In this document: piece by piece, positions 51,625 to 60,793 of the stretch
How the letters are laid out: every line of letters starts with the position of its first letter
Numbering within the stretch: the first letter of the stretch is position 1
Source of the DNA: Candidatus Bathyarchaeota archaeon
GTDB lineage: Archaea; Thermoproteota; Bathyarchaeia; Bathyarchaeales; Bathycorpusculaceae
NCBI GenBank assembly: GCA_029881805.1
Contig: JAOULW010000008.1
Location: forward strand, 1-64,000
Direction of reading: 5' to 3'
DNA length: 64,000 nt
The notes under the pieces: model-generated
Databases searched by the model: none
Told to the model about the DNA's origin: nothing
The model's input: only the letters and a program-made list of their open reading frames with translations
Program-made: the position numbers and the translations under genes

Positions 51625-51850
51625 TCATTTGCGCTTTCGGAAGATTTTGCCGCCGTTTTGGTAGTCGCCGGTGACATATTCGAAGCTGACTTCTACTAGC
51701 TTACAGACTTCCTCAGTATTTGTGGCTCAATTCCTTCACAATCTTAACCCGAGAAAAACCCAAACCTTTAAGCTTCAGCAATTCCAAACGCCTAGCAACC
51801 GCATCCAAACTCGCCTGCCCCCCTCAAATTGCAACTTTTCTTCAATTCGT
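51625..51850 (-). pseudogene. Multiply frameshifted gene remnant
   Basis: Two minus-strand segments look coding but lie in different frames. One reads QASLDAVARRLELLKLKGLG...KIVKELSHKY and the next EEVCKLVEVSFEYVTGDYQNGGKIFRKRK before the stop at 51625. A third segment upstream (CGVLIPFRLADVVGRIEEKLQFEGG) is in yet another frame, with the break at a run of six G. The helix-turn-helix look of the middle part suggests a dead DNA-binding protein. The rest of 51504-52198 shows no gene. Confidence 0.5.
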
Positions 51851-52198
51851 CCAACCACGTCCGCCAATCTGAAAGGAATTAAAACACCACAAGACTTGGT
51901 TCAGCAAATCAGCTGCCTAATACACACCGCGGAAAACAAGACACCAAATATTGACATTATTGTCTTTCACTTTGAAGTATTGCGCTTCTCACATTAGCTA
52001 ACCTGTTCTGTCCACGGTGTAATGGCAGCCCGGGATAAGTTCAGACTTTCCCACATACTATCGATTCGCGAGTAGAAACTAGCTTAATTGCGATTGAAAC
52101 GGCAATGTTTCTGCTAGCATTTTCGCTAGTCACCCGAAAGCTCGGCATTTTTCGCAGTCATTCAAGCGTTGCACGCCTCGAGAAAAAGGAAAAATGGA

Positions 52199-54133
52199 TT
52201 AAGCGCTTTTCAATGTTTTCTTATGTCTAACTTTGATGAAGATGAATGCCAGAATTGCTACCATGATGAAGCAGGATGTTATTGGGGTTGCTGTAGTGGG
52301 GGTGTTCACGAGGATGCTGTAGCCTCCTACTGGTATGAAAACTACTATGACTCTGTGGGTTACTGTGTCTGTTTCTGGTGTAGCGTCAAGTGCATAAACA
52401 GTCAATTCTACATAGTAATTTCCAGAATCGGTGAAGCTGTGATATACGATTGGAATGGATATTGTCGTCTTATTACCATCTCCAAAATCCCAACGGTATT
52501 CGGTTATTGGCATTTCATGCGTGCCATTCCATCCCGGCTGAGCGCTTGAAGCATCGAATTTTACAGATTCACCAACGTTTGCTATTTCAGGTATTGCTGT
52601 GAAATCTGCTATTGGACCAGCTGGTGGAACAGCGAATTCAAATACGCCAGTCAATACAGTGCTGCCGGATAAAATAATCATTTTTGTTCTGCTTGGATCC
52701 TCGTCTTCAAGCCAATGTGACCAAACGTATCCGTTGTAAGTTTCTGGCATTACAACTACGTAAGAGCCCTCAGGCATCGATCCAGTGTATGGTGTGGTTT
52801 GTGGGGCTCCATCTATGGTGAATGTTATTCCAGTTATGGGTGATGAGGTGACAGTCAATTCGCAGTATGTGAGGGGTAATCCTAAGAAGTATGCCTCCCA
52901 GTTTCCATCTTTGAGATCCTTTGTCACAACATAGACCTGATCACCAATCACTGCGAGGCCTGTGGGATGAGAGGGACACGCGTCGTCTGGTGTGATAATC
53001 TGCGAAGGAATAATTATGTTCCCGCTCGTGTCTATCTTCATGTAATACGTCTCCCTGGTTTCAGTAGCTGTGCTTGAGTAGACTATGTGAATAAAACCAT
53101 AATCGTCAATCTCCGCGAAATAATCAGACCCCATTCCTGGCGCATCCTCCATTAATGTGATTCCTCCATAGTATGGAATCCAATTTGAACCATGATCTAT
53201 GCTGTACTTGAACAACAATGAGTTTGGGGAAGGATATCCATTCCAAACGACGTAGACGCCTCCAGTATTGTTACACATAAGTCTTGGACGATAATCGCCG
53301 TTTTCTCGTCTTGTAATAACCATCTGAGGATCCCACGTGACTCCATCGTCTTGGCTTCGGCGGAAGTACGTCTCACCTGTCCAAGCCACGTTATACCAGT
53401 CATCACCGGTAGCATAGTATAAATAGCCCAAATCATCTGCAGCCAATGAAAGAGGCATGCCACAGTCAAACCAATTGAATGCATTGATGTTTTCAGGTGT
53501 AGTCCATGTGAGACCACCATCTTCACTTCTGGAGTACCAGACATCACCGTTATCATCGCCAGGATAGTCTGATCCATAGGCCAAATGAACTATGTTGTTC
53601 CTCCCGATGGTAATATCGTTGGTGTATAAGCACAAGTAGCCAGGAGACATGTTTTCATAAATTGGAATTGGTGCTGACCAGCTTGTTCCATCATATTTTG
53701 CATAGTAGATACCAGTAGGCGCTGTATCACGAGGCCACACAGTTTTTTGACGAGCGAAGCTCATGTGGACCTTTCCATTGTCATCCATCGCTATTGCAGC
53801 GCAATTCAGCTCATCAGTCATGACGTCGAAATCAGGATTAACGGCTATCTCAGGTGTGGTCCAAGTCTCCCCACCATCCGTACTCTTGGTGAAGTACCAA
53901 TCAAATTGCCCAGCGAGATTATCCGTGAAGACGACTACAATGTAGTTAGGATCATATCTCTCATTCGCGGTGACCATCGCCCAGCGTGTCTCTGTAAGAG
54001 TATAACTCAACCTCGTGTAAGGGTCCCAGAGGAGCGGGTCAAGAGGCTGTGCAACAGTAGGTCGCATCCATATGCCCAAAATGCTTACTGGCAGTAGCAT
54101 CAACATTAACACTAGGGTAGTTTTCCTAACCAT
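52199..54133 (-). CDS. Secreted BNR/sialidase-like protein with PKD domain and C-terminal anchor
   Basis: A 644-residue protein; GGGAG precedes the ATG. Signal peptide at residues 1-28. Residues 40-420 hold BNR/Asp-box repeats (STDGGETW, SEDGGLTW, SQDDGVTW, SIDHGSNW), which build a beta propeller. A short TIDGAPQTTPYTG beta domain follows at about 435-500, then a PKD domain (about 515-605, WDFGDGNKTT...FTDSGNYYVELTV) and a membrane anchor at about 615-635. It is probably a surface glycan-binding or adhesive protein. The sialidase active-site Arg triad is not evident. Confidence 0.8.
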   Translation of the reverse strand: MVRKTTLVLMLMLLPVSILGIWMRPTVAQPLDPLLWDPYTRLSYTLTETRWAMVTANERYDPNYIVVVFTDNLAGQFDWYFTKSTDGGETWTTPEIAVNPDFDVMTDELNCAAIAMDDNGKVHMSFARQKTVWPRDTAPTGIYYAKYDGTSWSAPIPIYENMSPGYLCLYTNDITIGRNNIVHLAYGSDYPGDDNGDVWYSRSEDGGLTWTTPENINAFNWFDCGMPLSLAADDLGYLYYATGDDWYNVAWTGETYFRRSQDDGVTWDPQMVITRRENGDYRPRLMCNNTGGVYVVWNGYPSPNSLLFKYSIDHGSNWIPYYGGITLMEDAPGMGSDYFAEIDDYGFIHIVYSSTATETRETYYMKIDTSGNIIIPSQIITPDDACPSHPTGLAVIGDQVYVVTKDLKDGNWEAYFLGLPLTYCELTVTSSPITGITFTIDGAPQTTPYTGSMPEGSYVVVMPETYNGYVWSHWLEDEDPSRTKMIILSGSTVLTGVFEFAVPPAGPIADFTAIPEIANVGESVKFDASSAQPGWNGTHEMPITEYRWDFGDGNKTTISIPIVYHSFTDSGNYYVELTVYALDATPETDTVTHRVIVVFIPVGGYSILVNTPTTATPITSCFIMVAILAFIFIKVRHKKTLKSA

Positions 54134-54732
54134 CTTTCTCCCTTCTCCTCTTTTCTCTTTCAGAAACTGCGAAATCTGTATATGTCTTTTCTGTATAAAT
54201 AATTTATGGAAACGTCTTCTATTATATCAGAATAGATTATTGGCCACAAAAAAAGTATTAAATGCAACAAAATTGGCCAGATGATAGGGAGTACTTTTTA
54301 TTCCTTGTCTTCTTTCTCACGAAGAATCACTAGTCGATGTGTCTTTTGATTCAACCAAGCTAGCAGAAAAGTAGGAATTGGCAAAGACTATGAAGACATC
54401 ACATCGGACTACGGGTTCAAACACATTTCCTATCACTACCGAGCCGAGAGTTTGAACTTAGACCTGATTGGTGATTGTAGTCGGGAGAGATTCGAACTCC
54501 CGTTTCAATTTCTATGAATCTACAATGATACAGTCATCAGGCAAATTGCATCCCAGACTTGGGTATTTAGAATATCCAAAGAAAAAGGGGAGTTGCGGGA
54601 GACGTCTCCACTAGAAGTTAGTTCTAGAGAATATTTCGATTCTTGGAATACTCAAACATGCGAAACACTGCTTAAGACATTCCAAGCCACTTGTTCATCA
54701 TAGAAAACTGTTCTGAAAGAGGGATATAGAGA
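54134..54732. other. Intergenic stretch with a tRNA-like hairpin, no full gene seen
   Basis: About 600 bases between the surface protein and a winged-helix gene. A short plus-strand frame (about 54367-54516) is open but not recognisable. The tRNA-like double hairpin at 54474-54526 is the only structured element noticed. Confidence 0.5.
54474..54526 (-). other. tRNA-like minihelix (acceptor stem plus T-arm)
   Basis: Read on the minus strand, ATTGTAG (54526-54520) pairs with CTACAAT (54480-54474) as a 7-base stem. Inside it, CGGGAG pairs with CTCCCG around TTCGAATCT, matching a T-arm with its TTCGAAT loop. The 3' side continues CACC. The D-arm and anticodon arm are replaced by about 17 unpaired bases. 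It is not a working tRNA. It could be a tRNA remnant left by integration or a small structured RNA. Confidence 0.5.
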
Positions 54733-55071
54733 ATGAATCCATGGGGTTCAAACCCATCCTCAAAAAGAAGAGACAAACTGTACATAGTTGCAGAAATCTT
54801 GGAAATAGCAAAAGAAGGAACTTTGAAAACCCAAATCATGTATAAGGCAAATCTGAGTTTCACACAGCTCAACGATTATCTCGGCTTCATGCTAAAAATC
54901 AACCTATTAGACAAGAATATCGAGAACGACAGAGACACATATAGAACAAGCGAGAAAGGTCTGGAATTTCTCCAACGCTACCGCGACATAACGGAACTTC
55001 TCAAAAGCGAAGCGGATAATTGCAGAAACAATGTCAAGATACCTCCTGCCCACCTTCTTAGAAGAAATTAG
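54733..55071 (+). CDS. Winged-helix protein, HTH_45 type
   Basis: A 112-residue protein; GAGGG lies 12-16 bases upstream of the ATG. RRDKLYIVAEILEIAKEGTLKTQIMYKANLSFTQLNDYLGFMLKINLLD, then YRTSEKGLEFLQRY, is the archaeal single-domain winged helix (HTH_45) pattern. A related gene lies at 60485-60715. Target unknown. Confidence 0.85.
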   Translation: MNPWGSNPSSKRRDKLYIVAEILEIAKEGTLKTQIMYKANLSFTQLNDYLGFMLKINLLDKNIENDRDTYRTSEKGLEFLQRYRDITELLKSEADNCRNNVKIPPAHLLRRN

Positions 55072-55125
55072 AAAACACGACGAATAATTGAACAGCCACT
55101 GCGAAGAAGCAATAATGGATTTTTG

Positions 55126-55245
55126 CTATTTGAGTTTCTGTTCCGTCAGATAATTCTTAACTCTCTCTTTTAATGATGGAAACTCGTCTAACATGGCCTT
55201 TATGACTTGCCAGCGGATTTCCTCACTTCTAGAGCTAACGTTCAT
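55126..55245 (-). CDS. Possible 39-residue helical protein
   Basis: A frame from ATG 55245 that reads as one amphipathic helix pair (RSEEIRWQVIKAMLDEFPSLKERVKNYLTEQ). A TATA-like GTTTATATGG lies about 35-45 bases upstream, which fits a nearly leaderless transcript. Probably a real small gene, but unrecognised. Confidence 0.45.
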   Translation of the reverse strand: MNVSSRSEEIRWQVIKAMLDEFPSLKERVKNYLTEQKLK

Positions 55246-55336
55246 GTTTCAGGCATCCCAAGTATTATGTAGCAATAAACCATATAAACTTTTATTTCCA
55301 CCCATGATATATCAACAAAAAAGAAAAAGGGGAAGT

Positions 55337-56689
55337 TTAGCGGACGCTTACAATGTTGACTGTTTTCTTTCGCATCTTAACTGCTGCCACTGCCATTGCT
55401 ATTGCGATAGTGGCTCCTATTAGAATCATCAGCAGATTAGTCGACAACCACGGAACAACATTCTCAACACCGATGGAAGGATCATGCTCCAAAGTATTGC
55501 TGCTGAAGTATGGATAGCCAATGAACAGGCGCATGTGGTTTCCCGCTGAAATATACGCTGCCGTTACATTAACTATGGATTTCTCCTGAGTCGTGGAATT
55601 AATGACTACCGCGGTGTTGACAAAGTCGAAGAAACCAGCCAATGTTTGGCTTCCTCTGGCAAAGCGAAGTCTGAAGCGCTCATGCAGGCGAGTCCTGACG
55701 TTTAGAGGCGCAGTTGTACTACCTACATTGTTTCGCAACTGAATCCTTTGTCCTCCCGCGATTATGTCTGACGTGTCTGAGTTAGTTTCAACTGGCTCGA
55801 GCGGAGCAGTGTAACTACTTTGAGGCAGAACTTGTAGCGTAGAATTCGCGTCTTGCTCTGCAATTGGAAATTCTTCAATGTTTATAGATGCCATGTCAAT
55901 CCATAACGCTAGACCAGCGCGTAGTTTTGGAACAGTTATGTCGAATTCTTCTTGTAGAGTTTCGAAGAGGCTGTTGAGCTTGTCGATGTTCCATTCCCAG
56001 TTTTGTATTATCAAATCCATCTTCAGTTCTCCAGGTTTTACTGTGTAGTTGTATAGATCATAGACGTTTTCTGTGGCTTCTGTCGCGTAGAATCTACATC
56101 GAATTATTACGTTGCCTTCAGCAAAATCAAATATCGCAGGCGCATCTGTGAGTGTGAAGTTGAAGGAAATGTATGAGACGCCGTCTTCCCTTGTAACGTT
56201 AATTGGACCAGTGAGGTTCCAACGACAAGCGCTGAAAGGCAGATAGGCCGGATGTAAACCTAAGAGCCATCCAAAGTATTCTGTGATTCTGTTTCTTATT
56301 TGAGTTTGATGTGGACCTTGAGAGGCGTATTTTGCTTCTAATCGCTCTCGTATTGTCAACTGGTTGGCTTCATACATTTTAGTATAGTACTCGTAGTCAA
56401 TCGTCATGTATTCAATTAGGCCCTTATACTTCACAACATAGATATTGTCTGTGTCATTTGAATACCACCAAAGAAACATTGGCTTCTTTCCACCAGAAGG
56501 AAACAGTATAGTGATGAGGTCTGTTTTGATCTTCCACCAGTGTGCTCCATATTGATCAACTTGTACTTTGCTAATATCGCCGTTGCCGTCTGAGCCATTC
56601 ACATTGTTTATTAGTAACGCTGGCGTCGCTATCGACAGTAAAAGAAGCGCCAAAGTTGTGCTTATTATCGCTTTTTTCGTGTTTTTCAC
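55337..56689 (-). CDS. Secreted protein with C-terminal membrane anchor, unknown
   Basis: A 450-residue protein from a GTG with GGTGAAG upstream. Signal peptide at 1-32, a large extracellular beta-rich domain with many N-x-S/T sites, and a C-terminal helix (about 420-440) followed by KMRKKTVNIVSVR. Aromatic-rich (HWWKIKTDLITILFP, FLWWYSNDT). Probably an archaeal surface protein. No enzyme motif recognised. Confidence 0.65.
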   Translation of the reverse strand: MKNTKKAIISTTLALLLLSIATPALLINNVNGSDGNGDISKVQVDQYGAHWWKIKTDLITILFPSGGKKPMFLWWYSNDTDNIYVVKYKGLIEYMTIDYEYYTKMYEANQLTIRERLEAKYASQGPHQTQIRNRITEYFGWLLGLHPAYLPFSACRWNLTGPINVTREDGVSYISFNFTLTDAPAIFDFAEGNVIIRCRFYATEATENVYDLYNYTVKPGELKMDLIIQNWEWNIDKLNSLFETLQEEFDITVPKLRAGLALWIDMASINIEEFPIAEQDANSTLQVLPQSSYTAPLEPVETNSDTSDIIAGGQRIQLRNNVGSTTAPLNVRTRLHERFRLRFARGSQTLAGFFDFVNTAVVINSTTQEKSIVNVTAAYISAGNHMRLFIGYPYFSSNTLEHDPSIGVENVVPWLSTNLLMILIGATIAIAMAVAAVKMRKKTVNIVSVR

Positions 56690-56788
56690 GGTTCTTCACC
56701 AAAAATAAATACGTAGAACGGCTTATTAAGAAAACCGTTTCGAAAAAAACCGAATATTGCCTTTCCAGAGTTCTAGAAATCTCGAACT

Positions 56789-57580
56789 TTATGTGAAGCG
56801 TCCTATCATGAACAGTATCGCTATGTTCAGGTAGATGGCTGTCAGGCTTATGACTATGGCCTTGTCAAGCCTTATGCCTTTTCCGAAGCAGAGCGCCGCA
56901 GAAACAAGCAGCAAACTCCAAATCTGCAAAATGAACATGGCGTACTGCGAGACGATTTCTGACGTAAAGAGATAAAGGTAAGGAAAGATCGCCAATGGAA
57001 ACGCCGCAAGCCCTATACATGTGAAGAGTTGAAGGTCGTTTCCTACGCGTCGATAAAGCAGGTAAGCGAGGAATTCAGCGAAGAGGAATAAGCCTATCCA
57101 GTTGAAGAAAAATAACGCCGCTATCGTTGTGGAACCATAAGTGGAGAACGGAAAATAGAAGAACAAAGCAGAGTCAAGAGTTGCATAGGATGTGCCTAAA
57201 GCACCAATCAGCAGTATTGCTATCGAGACTGGCAAAAGCCTTAGAGGCTTGGTTGTCTTGGCGAAGACCGGAGATAGAAAAAGCCATCTTCCTAAACGAT
57301 GACTGAAGGCCTCACTTATCTCCAGAGTTGCAGGAATACTTCCTTCTTTCAAAACCCTGTAGAGCGCCTTTCCACGGTCATTAAGCCGATATTTGCGTTG
57401 CTTGTCTTGCGTAAGGAAGCTCGAGAGCATGTCCAAATGATAGTAGACAGTGCCTACGCCTAAGCCTAACACTTCTCTCAGTTCTTTGAATCCAATTTTC
57501 TCTTGGTTACCTAGAATCTCGACTATTTTTCTACGCGCCGGATCTCTAAGCAATGTGTAGTACTTTGATAAATCTTCCAT
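56789..57580 (-). CDS. Membrane-anchored winged-helix regulator
   Basis: A 263-residue protein. Residues 5-85 are an ArsR-like winged helix (LLRDPARRKIVEILGNQEKIGFKELREVLGLGVGTVYYHLDML). From about 112 to 258 there are five or six transmembrane helices. The order, DNA-binding domain first and membrane domain second, suggests sensing of a membrane signal. It is divergent from a glycosyltransferase gene, a possible target along with the surface-protein gene downstream. Confidence 0.8.
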   Translation of the reverse strand: MEDLSKYYTLLRDPARRKIVEILGNQEKIGFKELREVLGLGVGTVYYHLDMLSSFLTQDKQRKYRLNDRGKALYRVLKEGSIPATLEISEAFSHRLGRWLFLSPVFAKTTKPLRLLPVSIAILLIGALGTSYATLDSALFFYFPFSTYGSTTIAALFFFNWIGLFLFAEFLAYLLYRRVGNDLQLFTCIGLAAFPLAIFPYLYLFTSEIVSQYAMFILQIWSLLLVSAALCFGKGIRLDKAIVISLTAIYLNIAILFMIGRFT

Positions 57581-57776
57581 TAGGCGTGTTCACCATCGAT
57601 TCTTAGAACTGTGTTTTTGACTACATATTTATACATTTTTCGAAAGTTGACGCTTATAGTTCTTTACTTGAGAATATTATTTTAGCGGAATACTCGCTTT
57701 ATTCTGCAAAAGCCTTGCTTACTATCGGAGAAAGGAGGAGAGCTTCAAAATCACCTGCTGAAGGAAAGGTTCACTT

Positions 57777-59174
57777 ATGAAATTTAGGCCACCGCAAAAT
57801 TCCAAACTAATTTACTTAGTTTTTTGCATACCATTTATTCTAGCCTATATTTCTTGGCAATTTTTTCCAATTCTTGCCAATTGGCTTGTTGTACAAATTT
57901 TCAGGTATGAGGTAATTCGACCCGCAGATTGGCTTTGGTACGCAGTTGTCCACTTTTTCTACAGTTGGTACACTTTTCTCGCTATTGGTGTAGCCGGAGC
58001 TTGGGCTGTTGCGGCAACCATCGCTAGAAGGCAGAAAAAACAGAGTGGCAAACGTTATTATCCGATGGTCTCTTTTGTCGTTCCTGCCTATAACGAGGAA
58101 AAAAACATTTCCCGCTGCATAAGAAGCCTCTTCAAATGCGCTGAGCAATACGCGGGTTTGTGCGAAATTATTGTCGTGGATGACGGTAGCAACGATTGCA
58201 CTTACGAAGTTGCTTGGTCAACTATTGAACTTAATCGCCGACGACATCCACAGATTCGAGGAAAAGTTGTCAGACACTCTGTTAATGTCGGCAAGGTGGA
58301 ATCAATCAGAACAGGAATGTGCAAGGCTCTCGGTGGCATTATAGCTGTTGTCGATGCGGACTCTTGGTGGCTGTCCGACACCTTAGTGAGGCTTGTGGAT
58401 TATATGTTTCTGAATGGAAAGAAAGCCGTGACAGGCTATGTGCATCCTTCAGATGGAAACGGTGAGCTTAATCCTTACGTAGTTTTGCAGCAACTTGAAT
58501 ACAGTCAAGGTTTGGGCGTGGCTCGCTGTGCGCAGTCTCTAGGCAATACCGTCTTAGTTGTTTCGGGAGCAATTGGCTTGTATGACGCTGAGGCACTACG
58601 TGGAATACTAGATGAGAAAAGTGTTCGCTCCGTAACCGAGGACTTGGAAATTACTTTGGAGATGCATAAAAGAGGCAAAGAGGTTGGCTATGTTAGCATC
58701 GCTAAAAGCTCCACAATTGCTCCAGCTTCATTCAGTATGCTATGGAATCAAAGGCTAAGATGGTTCACCGGTTGGCTCCACAACACCCTAAGCGTCCATA
58801 AGGATTTGCTTTTCAAGAAAGCTTGGATAACTTTGCTTCTGTGGTATTGCTACATTTTTGAGTACGTGGGCGCCTTTATTGACTTGGCCGCCCTGTTTGC
58901 CATTCCGTTTCTTTTCTGGTTTGCACCGGACCGCATCTTCTTCATTCTTAACTTGTTGTTCTTCGTGCCGTATGGTTTACTTATAGGTGTCATAAACCAA
59001 GCTGTAGCCTTGAAATACGCCTACAACAGTCACAACTTTAGGACTCTGCTCTTTTACACACCATTCTATCCAATTTTGAGGTTGATTAACATATTCGCAC
59101 GGTTAACTAGCTCCTTCAAGTATTTTCTTGGAGACCATGGAAACTGGCACGGCAAGATAAAAGAAGTGGTTTAA
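57777..59174 (+). CDS. Membrane glycosyltransferase, family 2
   Basis: A 465-residue protein. Two N-terminal helices (about 8-28 and 58-80), then a GT2 domain: VSFVVPAYNEEKNISRC near 95, IIVVDDGSND near 125, VVDADSWW near 185, TEDLEITLEM near 280 and the QRLRW motif near 322. Three or four C-terminal helices follow. This is the layout of cellulose and hyaluronan synthase-like processive enzymes. It probably makes a surface polysaccharide from UDP- or GDP-sugars. Confidence 0.9.
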   Translation: MKFRPPQNSKLIYLVFCIPFILAYISWQFFPILANWLVVQIFRYEVIRPADWLWYAVVHFFYSWYTFLAIGVAGAWAVAATIARRQKKQSGKRYYPMVSFVVPAYNEEKNISRCIRSLFKCAEQYAGLCEIIVVDDGSNDCTYEVAWSTIELNRRRHPQIRGKVVRHSVNVGKVESIRTGMCKALGGIIAVVDADSWWLSDTLVRLVDYMFLNGKKAVTGYVHPSDGNGELNPYVVLQQLEYSQGLGVARCAQSLGNTVLVVSGAIGLYDAEALRGILDEKSVRSVTEDLEITLEMHKRGKEVGYVSIAKSSTIAPASFSMLWNQRLRWFTGWLHNTLSVHKDLLFKKAWITLLLWYCYIFEYVGAFIDLAALFAIPFLFWFAPDRIFFILNLLFFVPYGLLIGVINQAVALKYAYNSHNFRTLLFYTPFYPILRLINIFARLTSSFKYFLGDHGNWHGKIKEVV

Positions 59175-59243
59175 GAATACTTTTAATTGTTCATTTCAAA
59201 AATTGTTTTATGCTTGGCACGAAACATGATTCTCGGTGGAAAG

Positions 59244-59963
59244 ATGCAGGTTGAAGCCGTCTTATTCGACTTGTTTGACACTCTACTAATACTGGATGAT
59301 GGTGAAGCATATTATACGCCATCTCTGATGAAGCTTTGGGAATTTTTGGCAAAAAAAGAAGTCAAAGTTTCTTTTGATGAATTTAGACAGGCTTATTTTG
59401 AGGTCACAGACGAGTTTTATTCTGAATCAAGAAATAGCCTAGAGGAGCCACATTTTAACATTCGAGTCTCAGAGACGCTGAAGAGATTGGGGTATGAGTT
59501 CAATGCGTCTGACCCGGTCGTTTCCGGCGCTACTATGGCTTTTGCCGAAGAATTTATGCACTATGTTCGTTTAGATTCAGATACCATTGACGTTCTGCAG
59601 AAACTAAGCAAAAAATACAAAATCGGACTAGTTTCAAATTTTGCCATCCCAGAATGTGGCAGAAAACTATTGGAAAAATTCGATTTAGAAAAATTCCTTG
59701 ACGTTGTTATAATCAGCGGCGAGATTAACCAACGTAAACCAAGCCCAAAAATTTTCGAGAAAGCCTTGAGAAGTTTAGGTGTAGACGCTTCAAAGGCGGT
59801 CTTTGTTGGTGACATGTTAGATTTAGATGTCAAGGGACCGAAAAGCGTTGGAATTACAGCTATTCTCATCGAGAGAAGACCTATCAGGCATGTCCCAGAT
59901 GCCAAACCAGACCATACGATCAAAAGTCTAAACGAGCTACTAACGATTCTTGAGGATTGTTGA
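59244..59963 (+). CDS. HAD superfamily hydrolase
   Basis: About 239 residues from the ATG at 59244, chosen for GGTGG upstream. LFDLFDTLLI near residue 10 is motif I (nucleophile Asp), LVSNFAIPE near 128 motif II, INQRKPSPKIF near 160 motif III, and VGDMLDLDVKGPKSVG near 185 motif IV. A helical cap (about 20-90) makes it a C1-type HAD phosphatase. Substrate unknown. It lies 69 bases after the glycosyltransferase gene. Confidence 0.88.
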   Translation: MQVEAVLFDLFDTLLILDDGEAYYTPSLMKLWEFLAKKEVKVSFDEFRQAYFEVTDEFYSESRNSLEEPHFNIRVSETLKRLGYEFNASDPVVSGATMAFAEEFMHYVRLDSDTIDVLQKLSKKYKIGLVSNFAIPECGRKLLEKFDLEKFLDVVIISGEINQRKPSPKIFEKALRSLGVDASKAVFVGDMLDLDVKGPKSVGITAILIERRPIRHVPDAKPDHTIKSLNELLTILEDC

Positions 59964-60140
59964 CGACAAAAAATAGCATACATCAAGGTTAAGTGTAATG
60001 ATGGCAGCAAATTCTCCCTTAAACGAAAACAGGCGTAGATAAATTAAGAACAATGGTCGATAAGTTTTTATTTGCCGTTAATCGTCTAGAGGTAAGTACC
60101 ACGTAAACCTATCAAACATATCAATCAGGAATGATAAGCA

Positions 60141-60452
60141 ATGGCCAGAAAAGCACGAATTCGCTTGACGAGCACAGATTACAAAAAGTTAGAAGAAGTA
60201 TGCGAAGAACTGAAGATGATCGCCCAAAAAACAGGAGTCAGAATAACTGGCCCAGTTCCATTGCCAACGAAGAGATTGCGAGTTCCCGTTCTGAAGTCAC
60301 CGTGTGGCGAAGGAACCTCAACATGGGATAGATGGGAAATGCGCATTCACAAACGTCTCATCGAAATTGATGCTGAAGAACGTGTTATGAAACGCGTCAT
60401 GAGGATTCGTGTCCCAGAAGAAGTACACATAGCTATAGACTTTACCAATTAA
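60141..60452 (+). CDS. rps10: 30S ribosomal protein uS10
   Basis: A 103-residue protein. [72 protein letters not shown] is the archaeal uS10 sequence. It is part of the small-subunit head and, in archaea, usually follows elongation factor 1A. Here no such gene precedes it. No ribosome site is clear. Confidence 0.97.
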   Translation: MARKARIRLTSTDYKKLEEVCEELKMIAQKTGVRITGPVPLPTKRLRVPVLKSPCGEGTSTWDRWEMRIHKRLIEIDAEERVMKRVMRIRVPEEVHIAIDFTN

Positions 60453-60484
60453 ACAATAAATTACCTTTTTTGCGTATGCCAGTC

Positions 60485-60715
60485 TCACAAAAAGCATTCT
60501 TCACATTTTTCTATAAACTCTAAGCCTTTCTTTGTCGTTTTGTAATATCTCTTTTGGTCGATTTCGAGCACTCCTTTTTTCACTAACACATCAAAATACT
60601 GTTTGGTCTGCAAATAGGAGAGACCAACATCTCTCATCAATTCCGTTTTGGTCTTTCCAGAAGTTGCCTTCTTCAATATTTCCATGACAATGTCGTGTCT
60701 GTCCCTGTTGACCAT
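60485..60715 (-). CDS. Winged-helix protein, HTH_45 type
   Basis: A 76-residue protein. RDRHDIVMEILKKATSGKTKTELMRDVGLSYLQTKQYFDVLVKKGVLE and the wing YYKTTKKGLEFIEK match the archaeal single-domain winged helix. Two Cys at the end (CEECFL). Convergent with rps10. Target unknown. Confidence 0.85.
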   Translation of the reverse strand: MVNRDRHDIVMEILKKATSGKTKTELMRDVGLSYLQTKQYFDVLVKKGVLEIDQKRYYKTTKKGLEFIEKCEECFL

Positions 60716-60793
60716 TCTTTACCACCGAAAAGTCTGCCCAATATCTATCTAAGCTTTTCACTGAAACAGCATATATAATTTGCCACCGAATTT

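Noticed and set aside
51671-51997. A 108-residue plus-strand frame
   Set aside because: The translation is low-complexity and polar with no domain look. The opposite strand shows a recognisable decayed gene over much of the same bases.
52013-52065. Sequence resembling the 5' half of a tRNA (GTCCACGGTGTAATGGCAGC)
   Set aside because: The start recalls a tRNA acceptor and D-arm, but there is no T-arm or matching 3' acceptor strand within 150 bases, and it cannot pair with the minihelix at 54474-54526 as a split tRNA.
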